The translations under genes were made by a program, and so were the position numbers. Of a DNA stretch of 64,000 nucleotides, positions 25,961-35,001 are shown piece after piece. Positions within the stretch are counted from its first letter, which is position 1; every line of letters starts with the position of its first letter. Under the pieces are notes generated by a model. It saw only the letters and a program-made list of their open reading frames with translations, ran no database searches and was not told the origin of the DNA. Where the stretch lies: NCBI GenBank assembly GCA_029260735.1, contig JAJDCR010000097.1, positions 1-64,000 of the forward strand, in the 5' to 3' direction. This DNA comes from Planctomycetota bacterium. GTDB lineage: Bacteria; Planctomycetota; Uabimicrobiia; Uabimicrobiales; Uabimicrobiaceae.

Positions 25961-28900
25961 TTATTTTACATTAATTTCAATAAGTTTAGCTCTTTGTCTC
26001 GATTTTTCTGCTTCTTCCTTCATTCCTAAGCGCCACAGAATTTGCTCTTGTAAGTGCAAAGATTCTTTTTTCCAAGGCTTCTCTTGTAACACTTCCTCTA
26101 TAATCGAAAGAGCTTTTTTATCTTGCTTCATTTCTGTGTAGGCAAGTGCTAGCCAGTGTTTGTAGACAGAGAAATGAGGGCGCTTTTCAAGAGCCATTTC
26201 TATAAAAAAAATACTTTTTTCATATTCTTTTTGTAAGAAATGGAGAATTCCTTTTTCAAAATGATAGTCAATGTTATCCGGATCTAACTTCACTGCTTTT
26301 TCAAAGTAGCGAAGGTATTTTATCTGAAGCTCTTTTCTTTTTTTTCTTTTCCGTAGATTCTCCACAATCATATGGATAAACTCATTATAGTGAGCTTCTT
26401 GATTCCAAATAGTACTAAAATTCTGACGCCGTCTAACGACAGTTTTATAATAATGAGTATTATAAAGAGGCCAGGCATAAGCTGTCGCCGCAGCCTTCCC
26501 CAAATAGTCATATCGCTGTATTATCTTAGGAAATGAAGGGAGTTTTTTAGGATTAGCTTCGTACAAATAAACTAGATTAGCAACCACTGCCTCTCTTACC
26601 ATACGGTTTTCATCTTTCAGAAGTTTTTTTAGGGTGGGAAGCATATAAGATTGTTCTTGTCCTAAAAGGCCAGAGAGAGCTCCTACTTTCATATAAGGAT
26701 CGGGATTGGACAAAAGGCTGTGTAAAAAAATAGCTCCGGTTTCTTTTCCTTGGTCTTCGAAAAGAGCAAGAATGAGAACTCGTAAGCGAAAATCAGCATC
26801 CTCCACTAAATTAAATAGCTTAAAAGCCATCCCTGCGTTCAACTTTTGGGCTCCCGCATAGCCTCCGATAAAAGAAGCTGCTCGAAAGATTAGTGGTTCG
26901 CTAGAGTCTAAAGCTATTGGAAGAGTAAACTCAATACCACCATTGCGAGAAAGAACTGTAATCGCTTGAAAACGAACCTGCTGATTTCTATCTTTGACGC
27001 ATTTTCGAATAGCTTCACGAACATCAAACCTATCCAAAAAAGGCTCTAAGCGTAAAATAGCAATTTGTCGAGTAGAGAAAGTAATATCTGCCGTTGCTCT
27101 CATAAGCTCAGGAAGATATCGCTGAAGACATGTTTTCTTCAGACTTTGTTGAGCTTGTGAAGAGAGATTTTTCTCCCAAACGGAGAAATCCCAGAAAACA
27201 GATTGACAATAGGAGCGAATGAGAGAGTCACTATGGTTAAAATGTTGAGCCATAATTTCTCCGGCCACAGAATTACCATATTTCCACAGCTGTTCAGCCG
27301 CGTAAAGTTGGACCCGAGTATCCTTATCTTGTAAAAAAAGCTCCAAGTCCTCTTCTTCTTTCAGCGTGAGATAGCGAGCAGCTAAAGCTCGGACAAAAGG
27401 GTCTTCCAAGCGAATAGCTTCCCTTAAAGCCTTCCGCGAAGTATCGGTAAAACCTTTGGCCAAGAGAACCACTGTAGCAAAAACTTTAACATTAGAATCC
27501 TTTGCCAAGGTCGCCTCTTCTAGAATTTCTTGAGCTTCCGGGAGACATAAATCTCGCAAGGCAAGTCCCGCCAGAAACTGAACTTGGCTATTTTCAGAAG
27601 AGTAAAGAATTTCTTTTAAACCAATCAAACTATCAGGAATCAAGCGGTACAAATCCTCAAGTGCTTTATTATCCCGTCCTTGGTAGTAGCGAAAAAGAAG
27701 TTGCCTCAAAAGAATTTTCTTCTTTTCCAATTTTTTTTGCTCGACCAGAGCAAGAGCTTCTTTTAAATTACGTAAAGCCCCTGGAGTTCGTCCCTGGGCA
27801 ATTTTTTCCTCTAGGAGAGGAACAAGCTCAGAGTGCTGATGGAAAGAGATTAAACTAGTTTGGGCCATAGAAATAACAGCCGTAGAATCACTATTCACCA
27901 AAGCTTGCAGAAAAATATCCACTCTTTTAGCATCCCAAGGTAGAGGTTTTACTTTCTTCGTAGGAGAGTGGAGAGATTTTTGAATGTATAGAGTTGCCGC
28001 ATTTTCCAACTCTTCTTCAAAAAGATTAGGATGATTTTCCAATTGATGGCTATCAATAAATATATTAATCCACTTAAGAAGCTCTTTTACTTGGCGGGCA
28101 ACAGAACCATGAAAACCTTCATCTAGTAGTTTAATTAAAGGATCAAAATTATGAGGTTCTAGATCAAGGCACTTAAAGTAATCTTCTCTACTGAGCTCAT
28201 ACTTCTTAAGTTTACCATAGCATTTGCCCCTTTCCTCATAGTGGGAAGAAATCCAGGGTTGCTGAGCAATACATTTTCCAAATAATTCTATTGCTGGAGA
28301 GTAGTCCTCTTCTTTCACATAAAGACGAGCTAAAGTTTGTAAAACCTTTATATCTTGGGGGTTAATCACTTGAGCCTGAGACAGATACTCCTTACTTTTA
28401 GGTAAGTTATCCAAATGGAAGTGGGCTTCTCCTAGCAAACGATAGATACTCCCTTTATCAAAGGGAGATTCGATTAAAGATTTTTCGAGAATAGAAATCG
28501 CCAAAGAATACTTCTTTTGTAAAAGCAAAGTATAGCCCTGATAAAAAAGACTTTTACTTTTCTCCTCTCGGCTAACTTCAGGAGAGTAATAGCTTTTCTC
28601 TAAAAAACCGAGAGCTCTATCATACTCTCTCTGCTCAAAAGCAATCAAACCTATATTTAGGTAAACCTCTGAATCCTCGATCCCTTTAGCCAAAAGTTCT
28701 TGGTAAATTTGTGACGATTTGATCAGCTCCTGCAAAGAAAAATAGGCATGCCCAGCTTTTTTCAAAATAGTCATTTTTTCTTTATCATCTTTGGCTTGCT
28801 TTAGTGCCACTTCAAAAGTTTTAACGGCTTCTTTTAAGTAGCCTGCTTCCAAAAGCCAATCACCTCGCCAAAGAGAGTACTCCATAGACGAACTTAGCTC

Positions 28901-31048
28901 TACAGCTTGAGATATCGAGTTAAGAGCTTGGTCTAAATCTTTTCTCTGGTAGTAAATCTGTGCCTTAAGGGCATGTGCCCGAGCAAACTTAGGAAAAAGA
29001 GAAATAACACTATCCAGAGAAGCTAGAGCTTCTCCTTCCTCTCCTTCTTGGATCAATTTTTCAATGGAAGAAAGAGTTTTTTCCTGGTCTTTCTTGACAA
29101 TATAGTCTGCCTTTTGAGCATCTCGCTTTGCATTCTCTATTTGCCCGATCTGGCGGTAAACCTGGGCTCGAAGATAGTATCCTTCAGACCATGTTTCTTC
29201 TCCACTAGCCTGATTAGTTTCATCGTTAAGAGCTTGGCTCAAAAGACGAAGACTTTCATTTTCTCGACCAGTTTTAAAGTAGACCAGTGCTTTGTAGTAG
29301 AGGACTTTTACAGATTTTTGCACTTGTCGTTCCGCTAAATTAAGGCACTGCAGGGAAAGCTCAAATTTTTCTAGTTTTATATAAATTTGAGCTTGTAGAA
29401 TATGAGCAGGATAAAAGGAAGTGCTTTCAACAAGATTACTGAGTAGAGCAAGAGCCTTTCCATAGTCTTGATTTTGAATTAAGCTTTCTGCCTTCAAACA
29501 AGTGAGTTTGGCCTGAGACTCCACTTGTGTTTGTTCTATTCGATTGTCCGTTCCTCTCTTTTGAATAACAAAAAGGGTAGCCAATACAAACAAGATAAGA
29601 GGAATCATAATCGAAGCTCGAACAATATTACGTTGATTGCGACGATTCCAACGTTTCCAACCAGTTTTAAGCCCCACTCGATGAGCCCTTTTTACTCTTG
29701 TTCCCGAAATATACTTCTGGATATCTTCGGCTAAAGCTAGAGCACTTTGGTAGCGACCTTCTTGTTCTTTGGAGATACTCTTCATGCAAATAGCACTTAA
29801 GTCGCTTGCCAATTCTGGAACTCTTGTTTTAGGAGGTAGGGGTTCTTCTTCGCAAATTCTCTTATAAAGTTGAGTTAAATTATCAGCAGAGAAGGGTAAC
29901 TCTTTTGTTAGTAGCTGATAAAATATCACTCCTAGGCTATAGATGTCACTTTGTTCATTGACTTTATTTTTTACTCCGTGAACTTGCTCAGGAGACATAT
30001 AAAAAGGAGTTCCAATTGCTGTTCCTGTCTGAGTTAAGGAAGAGTGTCCATCGACAAATTTAGCCAATCCAAAATCTGTTAAGTAGGGAACATAGTTGTG
30101 ATCGATTAGAATATTCGAGGGTTTTAAGTCGCGATGAAGAATTTTCTTCTGGTGGGCATGGTGGAGAGCTTGACAAATACGGCAAAATAAACGTAGTTTC
30201 TTTTTTAAGGGGAGTTCCTCATCAATATAATCTTCCAGAGTAACACCTTCAATAAACCTCATCGTAAAATAGTGATGCCCTCCGACTTCTCCCATATCGT
30301 AAACAGGAACAATATTTGGATGTTGCAAAGCTTTAGTGGCCTCGACTTCTCGGAAAAAGCGATCCACTTGACCTTGCCCAGCAGACGCTCCACTCAACAA
30401 AACCTTAAGAGCAACAACTTCATTTCGAGCTTGATCCATAGCTCGGTAAACCACCCCCATTCCTCCTCGAGCGATTTCCCCCAGAATTTTGTAATTGCCA
30501 AATTCCCCTTGCTGTAAAACATCTCCTTCTTCAGAAGGGGCATCTCCTCTTTCTCCTTGAGAGATCTCCTTCAATAGGCGAATTAGATCGGACATCTGAA
30601 GATGGCGGTTTCGAACTAGAGTCTGACCTAAATTATGTAAACTCTGATTACAATGAAGTAAAACGTTGTTCAGTAGCTCACCGCGAATCAAGTTTTCTTG
30701 TTCAATCTTAGCTGCCAATAAATTATTACTAGACTGTAACTCTTGGGAAGCACTTGTTGTATCCAACTCAGGAGATTTAGGTATTGACGAGGGCGAAGCT
30801 AGAGGAGCAGTTGTCGCCCCTGGTTTAGTATTGAGCTGACTAAAATGAAAAGCTTGTTTCAGTTGTTCTTCGGAAATTCCATGGTAGAGGAAAAACTGTT
30901 GAGCAGGAACTTGTTGATGAGATTTTCGATATAAGCTCCACTGCTGCCAAATAGAGGCCGCTTTTTGAGGAGAACAAACCCCCATTTTTGTTAGATTTTG
31001 GAGAATTTTTTGGCACTGTTGATCTTGATTGGTTATTTCCGAGGGCAT
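25961..31048 (-). CDS. Giant Ser/Thr protein kinase with TPR and HEAT repeats
   Basis: Protein of 1695 residues. Residues 1-175 form a helical N-terminal region. Residues 185-450 are a Hanks-type kinase with all key residues: glycine loop GEIARGGMGVVY, K215, HRDLKPSN (305-312), DFG (325-327) and the APE-like MSPEQ. A basic stretch and one membrane helix (about 478-496) follow, so the rest should be outside the cytoplasm. It consists of about 14 TPR units (500-1010), HEAT-like repeats (about 1095-1480), and a final TPR group. The kinase should sense or bind extracytoplasmic proteins. Operon context is unclear. Confidence 0.9.
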   Translation of the reverse strand: MPSEITNQDQQCQKILQNLTKMGVCSPQKAASIWQQWSLYRKSHQQVPAQQFFLYHGISEEQLKQAFHFSQLNTKPGATTAPLASPSSIPKSPELDTTSASQELQSSNNLLAAKIEQENLIRGELLNNVLLHCNQSLHNLGQTLVRNRHLQMSDLIRLLKEISQGERGDAPSEEGDVLQQGEFGNYKILGEIARGGMGVVYRAMDQARNEVVALKVLLSGASAGQGQVDRFFREVEATKALQHPNIVPVYDMGEVGGHHYFTMRFIEGVTLEDYIDEELPLKKKLRLFCRICQALHHAHQKKILHRDLKPSNILIDHNYVPYLTDFGLAKFVDGHSSLTQTGTAIGTPFYMSPEQVHGVKNKVNEQSDIYSLGVIFYQLLTKELPFSADNLTQLYKRICEEEPLPPKTRVPELASDLSAICMKSISKEQEGRYQSALALAEDIQKYISGTRVKRAHRVGLKTGWKRWNRRNQRNIVRASIMIPLILFVLATLFVIQKRGTDNRIEQTQVESQAKLTCLKAESLIQNQDYGKALALLSNLVESTSFYPAHILQAQIYIKLEKFELSLQCLNLAERQVQKSVKVLYYKALVYFKTGRENESLRLLSQALNDETNQASGEETWSEGYYLRAQVYRQIGQIENAKRDAQKADYIVKKDQEKTLSSIEKLIQEGEEGEALASLDSVISLFPKFARAHALKAQIYYQRKDLDQALNSISQAVELSSSMEYSLWRGDWLLEAGYLKEAVKTFEVALKQAKDDKEKMTILKKAGHAYFSLQELIKSSQIYQELLAKGIEDSEVYLNIGLIAFEQREYDRALGFLEKSYYSPEVSREEKSKSLFYQGYTLLLQKKYSLAISILEKSLIESPFDKGSIYRLLGEAHFHLDNLPKSKEYLSQAQVINPQDIKVLQTLARLYVKEEDYSPAIELFGKCIAQQPWISSHYEERGKCYGKLKKYELSREDYFKCLDLEPHNFDPLIKLLDEGFHGSVARQVKELLKWINIFIDSHQLENHPNLFEEELENAATLYIQKSLHSPTKKVKPLPWDAKRVDIFLQALVNSDSTAVISMAQTSLISFHQHSELVPLLEEKIAQGRTPGALRNLKEALALVEQKKLEKKKILLRQLLFRYYQGRDNKALEDLYRLIPDSLIGLKEILYSSENSQVQFLAGLALRDLCLPEAQEILEEATLAKDSNVKVFATVVLLAKGFTDTSRKALREAIRLEDPFVRALAARYLTLKEEEDLELFLQDKDTRVQLYAAEQLWKYGNSVAGEIMAQHFNHSDSLIRSYCQSVFWDFSVWEKNLSSQAQQSLKKTCLQRYLPELMRATADITFSTRQIAILRLEPFLDRFDVREAIRKCVKDRNQQVRFQAITVLSRNGGIEFTLPIALDSSEPLIFRAASFIGGYAGAQKLNAGMAFKLFNLVEDADFRLRVLILALFEDQGKETGAIFLHSLLSNPDPYMKVGALSGLLGQEQSYMLPTLKKLLKDENRMVREAVVANLVYLYEANPKKLPSFPKIIQRYDYLGKAAATAYAWPLYNTHYYKTVVRRRQNFSTIWNQEAHYNEFIHMIVENLRKRKKRKELQIKYLRYFEKAVKLDPDNIDYHFEKGILHFLQKEYEKSIFFIEMALEKRPHFSVYKHWLALAYTEMKQDKKALSIIEEVLQEKPWKKESLHLQEQILWRLGMKEEAEKSRQRAKLIEINVK

Positions 31049-31237
31049 GGTATTTTAGTTTTGTGGGGGAAAAATTTAAAAAAATTATGAAAACAACTTT
31101 GACGCCGGGAGACGTTGTAGGCGCTCAGTAAATCCTTCAGCAATATAGAAGAACCATGGAGAGCGAGGCTTATCTGAAACCGCTTTTGAAAAAGATGATC
31201 GAAAACCTTTCTCAGCACCATGTTCCCTGGAGGGTGA

Positions 31238-31411
31238 GGCTCCTGCCGAACAGGGGATGTGCTTTGTTCCTGATGGTATTTAAAGCACATTTATTTTCTC
31301 ATAGGTTTCATACTTGAAAAAACGTTTTATATCGCGGGTGCTCCTGCCGAGCAGGAGATGTGATTGGCTCTTGATATTGTATCTAGGCACATCCCCTGTT
31401 CGGCAGGAGCC
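31238..31411. repeat. Inverted repeat with 25-base perfect arms and an internal third copy
   Basis: GGCTCCTGCCGAACAGGGGA and the 5 following bases at 31238-31262 recur exactly in reverse at 31387-31411. A third, diverged copy in the forward sense lies at 31338-31363 (GTGCTCCTGCCGAGCAGGAG), itself a near palindrome. The unit is GC-rich in an AT-rich background. The 442-base gap 31049-31490 otherwise shows only a short minus-strand frame without support. Confidence 0.75.
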
Positions 31412-31490
31412 AAAGCCCTCCACTCTCGCATAATCTAAGGATTTAGCTCTTAGCTTAACACAAATGGGTTAAAAACCCAGGGCTATTTCC

Positions 31491-33437
31491 TTACTCTTCT
31501 TTGGAAACGGTGTCAAAATACTCTTTGACAAATTCTTGGTATTCCTGTGGGATTTTTTCATTAGAAAGCCCACTTTCCGCTTCGTTTACCATGCTACGCA
31601 CATACTCTTCATACTCAGCTTTGGCTTCTCCCTTAGGAGATTCTCCTCGGAATTTAAACTCGGCGATAATCTTACCTTGAGCATTCTTGCCTTTTAATTT
31701 CAAGGTTTCCCAATCTCCTTTGCCATCGTCCACTCCGTTGGGACTTTTCCCCCCTCCTGGACCTTTACCTTTACCTTGCCCATTGCCTTGTCCTTGTCCA
31801 TTGCCTTGTCCGTTTCCTTGGCTAAGCCCATTGCCTTGTCCCTGTCCCTGTCCCTGGCCTTTTCCAGTTCCTTGGCATTGTTGGCATTTTTTCTGGCTTT
31901 TTCCTTGGCACTGTTGGCATTTTTGTTGGCCTTTTCCTTGGCAATCGGCGCAAGGCTGTTTATCTTTGTCTTTCCCTGTCCCTTTACATGTGGCACAGGC
32001 TTTCTTTCCTTTTCCCTGGCACTGTGGGCAATTTTTTTTGCCTTTGCCTTGGCAACTTGTACAAGGTTTGGTATTTTGATTTTCTTGGTTCATTGTTGGC
32101 AAAGGTTGGTTATTACTATCAGAGGAGCTGCTGTCAGAGTTTTTAGAGTCCTCTGGAAATAGTTTCGAAAGATCTTTGTTCTTATCGGCAAGATCTTGGC
32201 GACTATCTTTGAGTGTTTTGTACATTTCTTCCAAGGACTTCATTTGTTCTAACTGTTTTTGCAAAGCCTCTAGTTGATCTTCCATCTTTGCGATCTTATC
32301 GAGGTTTTTCATCATTTCATCGAGCAGTTTTTCATCCTGGAGAAGCTTATCCAGATCATTGCTCTTTTCGAGTTGTTGGGCTAAATCACTGAGGAGCTTT
32401 TCCATTTCTTTGCCCATTTCTCCATTTTCGCCCAATTTTTTCGCCATCTCAGAAAGTTCTTTTTTCAACTCCTGAAGATCTTTTTTATCTTCGGCACCGA
32501 GTTCTTTTTTATCTTTCGTTTTCTTTTTCAAAAGCTTTTTGATTTTTTTGCGAACTTTCTCCATTTCTTTAGAGGTTTGAGAAAGGTTCCCCTTCTGAAA
32601 ACTCTGGAGCATCTTCTTTGTCTGTTTTAAGTTTTGCCCCGCCATTTTTTCACTCATAGAGCTATTCAAGTCAGAAATTTTTTCTAGAGTTTTTTCTTCA
32701 AAATGTGTTATTTTTTCCATCAGTTGAGACATTTTTGCAATATCTTTACGATGATCTTCGAAAGGTTTTTTTTCCATTTCGGCACTGATTTTCTTCATAT
32801 CCTCTAAAAGCATTTTGAAATCTGGCTTTTCTGATAACTCCGGAAATTTTTTGCGGATAACCTCCAGGCGTTTGGCCATTTTTTCAGAAACCTGCTTTTT
32901 TTTCTCAGCATGTTTTTCCTTCTCTTTTTGGACTTTTCCCCACTCCATTACATCTAGAGAAGGAAGATACAAATAGCAAAGAAAACCGCTCAACAGAAAA
33001 ACAGTCAAAAAAGAGAGAGAAAAAGCCATTTTTTTAGGAGACACAGAAAAAACTTTCGTAAAATCTAATTTTTCCGTATGTCTTTGGGCATCTTTTACTA
33101 TTTCGTCGTAAATCCCTCCTTTTTCTTTTACAGCCAAAGCACTCGAAAGTCGTTCTTGTAAATCCCCTCGCATATCAATTTGTAAAGCAACTTTTTCCGC
33201 TGTGATTTCTGCTCGGTAAACTTTCCAAAAAGGCCATAAAACTATTCCCAAAAGCAAAAAATAGACAGGTGCAACCAAGTCCAAAACTGGATAAAAAATA
33301 CGGGCTGAAACCACAAATACAGTATAAAGAATACTAAAACCAATTCCAGCTTGGATAAGAGAACGTAAAAAAATGATCGAAGCAATTCGGCGCTGGGCTT
33401 GTTTAATTATCCCTTGGATCTTCTCTTCCATTGTCAT
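31491..33437 (-). CDS. Membrane protein with coiled coil and six DnaJ-like CxxCxGxG zinc motifs
   Basis: Protein of 648 residues. The N-terminus has three membrane helices (about 20-47, 52-72 and 137-157) and recalls DUF4175-like membrane proteins. A Lys/Glu-rich coiled coil fills 160-440. From residue 461 six CxxC motifs occur in 65 residues, five in the form C-x-x-C-x-G-x-G/S, the zinc-finger repeat of DnaJ, which normally has four. A Gly-Gln-Asn-rich run (about 528-560) and a short folded tail follow. No J domain is present. A membrane-bound zinc protein with a chaperone-like binding surface is inferred. The low-complexity DNA of the repeat region is coding. Confidence 0.8.
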   Translation of the reverse strand: MTMEEKIQGIIKQAQRRIASIIFLRSLIQAGIGFSILYTVFVVSARIFYPVLDLVAPVYFLLLGIVLWPFWKVYRAEITAEKVALQIDMRGDLQERLSSALAVKEKGGIYDEIVKDAQRHTEKLDFTKVFSVSPKKMAFSLSFLTVFLLSGFLCYLYLPSLDVMEWGKVQKEKEKHAEKKKQVSEKMAKRLEVIRKKFPELSEKPDFKMLLEDMKKISAEMEKKPFEDHRKDIAKMSQLMEKITHFEEKTLEKISDLNSSMSEKMAGQNLKQTKKMLQSFQKGNLSQTSKEMEKVRKKIKKLLKKKTKDKKELGAEDKKDLQELKKELSEMAKKLGENGEMGKEMEKLLSDLAQQLEKSNDLDKLLQDEKLLDEMMKNLDKIAKMEDQLEALQKQLEQMKSLEEMYKTLKDSRQDLADKNKDLSKLFPEDSKNSDSSSSDSNNQPLPTMNQENQNTKPCTSCQGKGKKNCPQCQGKGKKACATCKGTGKDKDKQPCADCQGKGQQKCQQCQGKSQKKCQQCQGTGKGQGQGQGQGNGLSQGNGQGNGQGQGNGQGKGKGPGGGKSPNGVDDGKGDWETLKLKGKNAQGKIIAEFKFRGESPKGEAKAEYEEYVRSMVNEAESGLSNEKIPQEYQEFVKEYFDTVSKEE

Positions 33438-33589
33438 CTCTCCGCTTAGGGTAAATTCTCATAAAAAATTTTCAGTATCTATCTAGGGCGTGTCCCTAAT
33501 ATCTAATACGTTTTTTTTGAAAGAATGTTAGAGACTCTTAGAATATAGATATAGATAGAAATGGAGATAGAACTATTTTCCTAGTCTCC

Positions 33590-34843
33590 TTAGTCTATCA
33601 AGAGAACACCATTAAGATCATTAAGTACATCTGTCATATTTTGATAGCGCTCGTTATGATCTTTAGTTATCATTTTATCGATGATATTACTCATATCTTG
33701 ATTCATTTCTGGCTCTAACTGAGTAACAGGGATAGGTATCTGTTCTTTGATGTTTTTCAGAATTTCTCGAGCGTCGCTACCTGTAATCGGATATTCTCCC
33801 GTAAGCATCCGATAAAAAGAAACTCCCAAAGCATAAATATCGGCACGATGATTGGCTTCTTGAGGATTATGAATCAATTCTGGAGACATGTAGTAAGGAG
33901 TTCCCATTGTCGATGCTTTTTTAGGGCTTTTATGAGTTTGAGTAGCTAAGCCCAAATCCATAATTTTTAAAATGCCATCGTCTCGAATGATAAAATTAGA
34001 AGGCTTTATATCTCGGTGAACGATGTCAAAGGAATGAATGTGCTCTAGCCCTTTTCCTGCTTGAATAATAAGGTCTAGTCCCTCTTCTTGGTTAAACTTC
34101 CCCTCATCCCTAAGACGATCCCCCAAGTTAACTCCTTCGACAATCTCCATCGAATAGTAATGAAATCCTTGGTCTGTTCCCACTTCAAAAATATGAACCA
34201 AGTTAGGATGATTTAACATCGCCGAAAGTCTAGCTTCTCGATAAAATTGATTAAGGTGCTTACGTTTACTCGCAAATTGTTCAAAAAGTATCTTAAAAGC
34301 CACTTTGCGATTAAGTTCTAGCTGAAGAGCAATGTAAACAATTCCCATTCCTCCCGAAGCGATTTCCGATATAATTTCATATCCCCCCAGGACTCTTCCC
34401 TTCAGACCTGTTCTTTGGGGGTCGTCAGCAGAAAGAGCTTGGCGAACAAAGCGACGAATCTCCTTTGCCTTAAGAACTCGATCCACTTTAGATTGGGATA
34501 ACACTCCATGAGAAACCAAAATATTCCACAAAGGTATATAGGTTTTTTGTTGAAGAGCACGCCTTTGAATTTCAGAGCAATACTGAAGGCGCTCCTCAGG
34601 TATCATCTTCATTTTTGTTACATACTCACCAAAAGCATAGTCTTGCAATTTTTTTATGTTGAGTTTTCTCTTTTTGAGTAGAGACTCAAGTACTTCGTCC
34701 GAAAGGTAAGAAAGAAGAACTTCTTCAATTTTTTTTCCTTCACTCTCGTTTAAAATCTCAATACATTTGGCTAATTGCTCTTTGGAAATAATATTTTTAT
34801 CCAAAGCTAACTTGCCGATGTGAGTAGTTTCCAATTTTTCCAT
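33590..34843 (-). CDS. Cytoplasmic Ser/Thr protein kinase
   Basis: Protein of 417 residues. Residues 1-130 hold two helical units of the kind HIGKLALDKNIISKEQLAKC, a module that also opens the protein at 45258. Residues 153-415 are a Hanks-type kinase: GGMGIVY loop, K184, HRDIKPSN (276-283) and DLG (296-298) in place of DFG, which is tolerated in active kinases. The protein ends with the kinase domain and has no membrane helix, so it is soluble. It lies between the zinc-motif membrane protein and the receiver-PP2C phosphatase gene, so it may be opposed by that phosphatase. Confidence 0.9.
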   Translation of the reverse strand: MEKLETTHIGKLALDKNIISKEQLAKCIEILNESEGKKIEEVLLSYLSDEVLESLLKKRKLNIKKLQDYAFGEYVTKMKMIPEERLQYCSEIQRRALQQKTYIPLWNILVSHGVLSQSKVDRVLKAKEIRRFVRQALSADDPQRTGLKGRVLGGYEIISEIASGGMGIVYIALQLELNRKVAFKILFEQFASKRKHLNQFYREARLSAMLNHPNLVHIFEVGTDQGFHYYSMEIVEGVNLGDRLRDEGKFNQEEGLDLIIQAGKGLEHIHSFDIVHRDIKPSNFIIRDDGILKIMDLGLATQTHKSPKKASTMGTPYYMSPELIHNPQEANHRADIYALGVSFYRMLTGEYPITGSDAREILKNIKEQIPIPVTQLEPEMNQDMSNIIDKMITKDHNERYQNMTDVLNDLNGVLLID

Positions 34844-34924
34844 TGAAAGCTCCCTTGGTAGTTTCTGTATCTGTTGCTGGCAGCCGGTTAACTTACTAAA
34901 CTGCTACTTCCTCTTATCAGAATT

Positions 34925-34992
34925 AGGGCGTGTTAAGTAATCTCAACACGCCCTGATTCAACAACACATAAGGTATGCTTACAGCATGCCTT
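34925..34992 (-). terminator. Two hairpins after the PP2C phosphatase gene
   Basis: AGGGCGTGTT/AACACGCCCT (34925-34934 with 34945-34954) and AAGGTATGC/GCATGCCTT (34970-34978 with 34984-34992) lie between two minus-strand genes. Neither has a clear T-run, so the call as terminators is tentative. They could also process or stabilise a shared transcript. Confidence 0.5.
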
Positions 34993-35001
34993 ATCAAAAA
35001 A

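Noticed and set aside
31687..32079. Tandem short DNA repeats that could suggest a CRISPR or satellite array
   Set aside because: They are the coding repeats for CxxCxGxG and Gly-Gln-Asn runs on the minus strand; unit lengths vary and there are no spacers.
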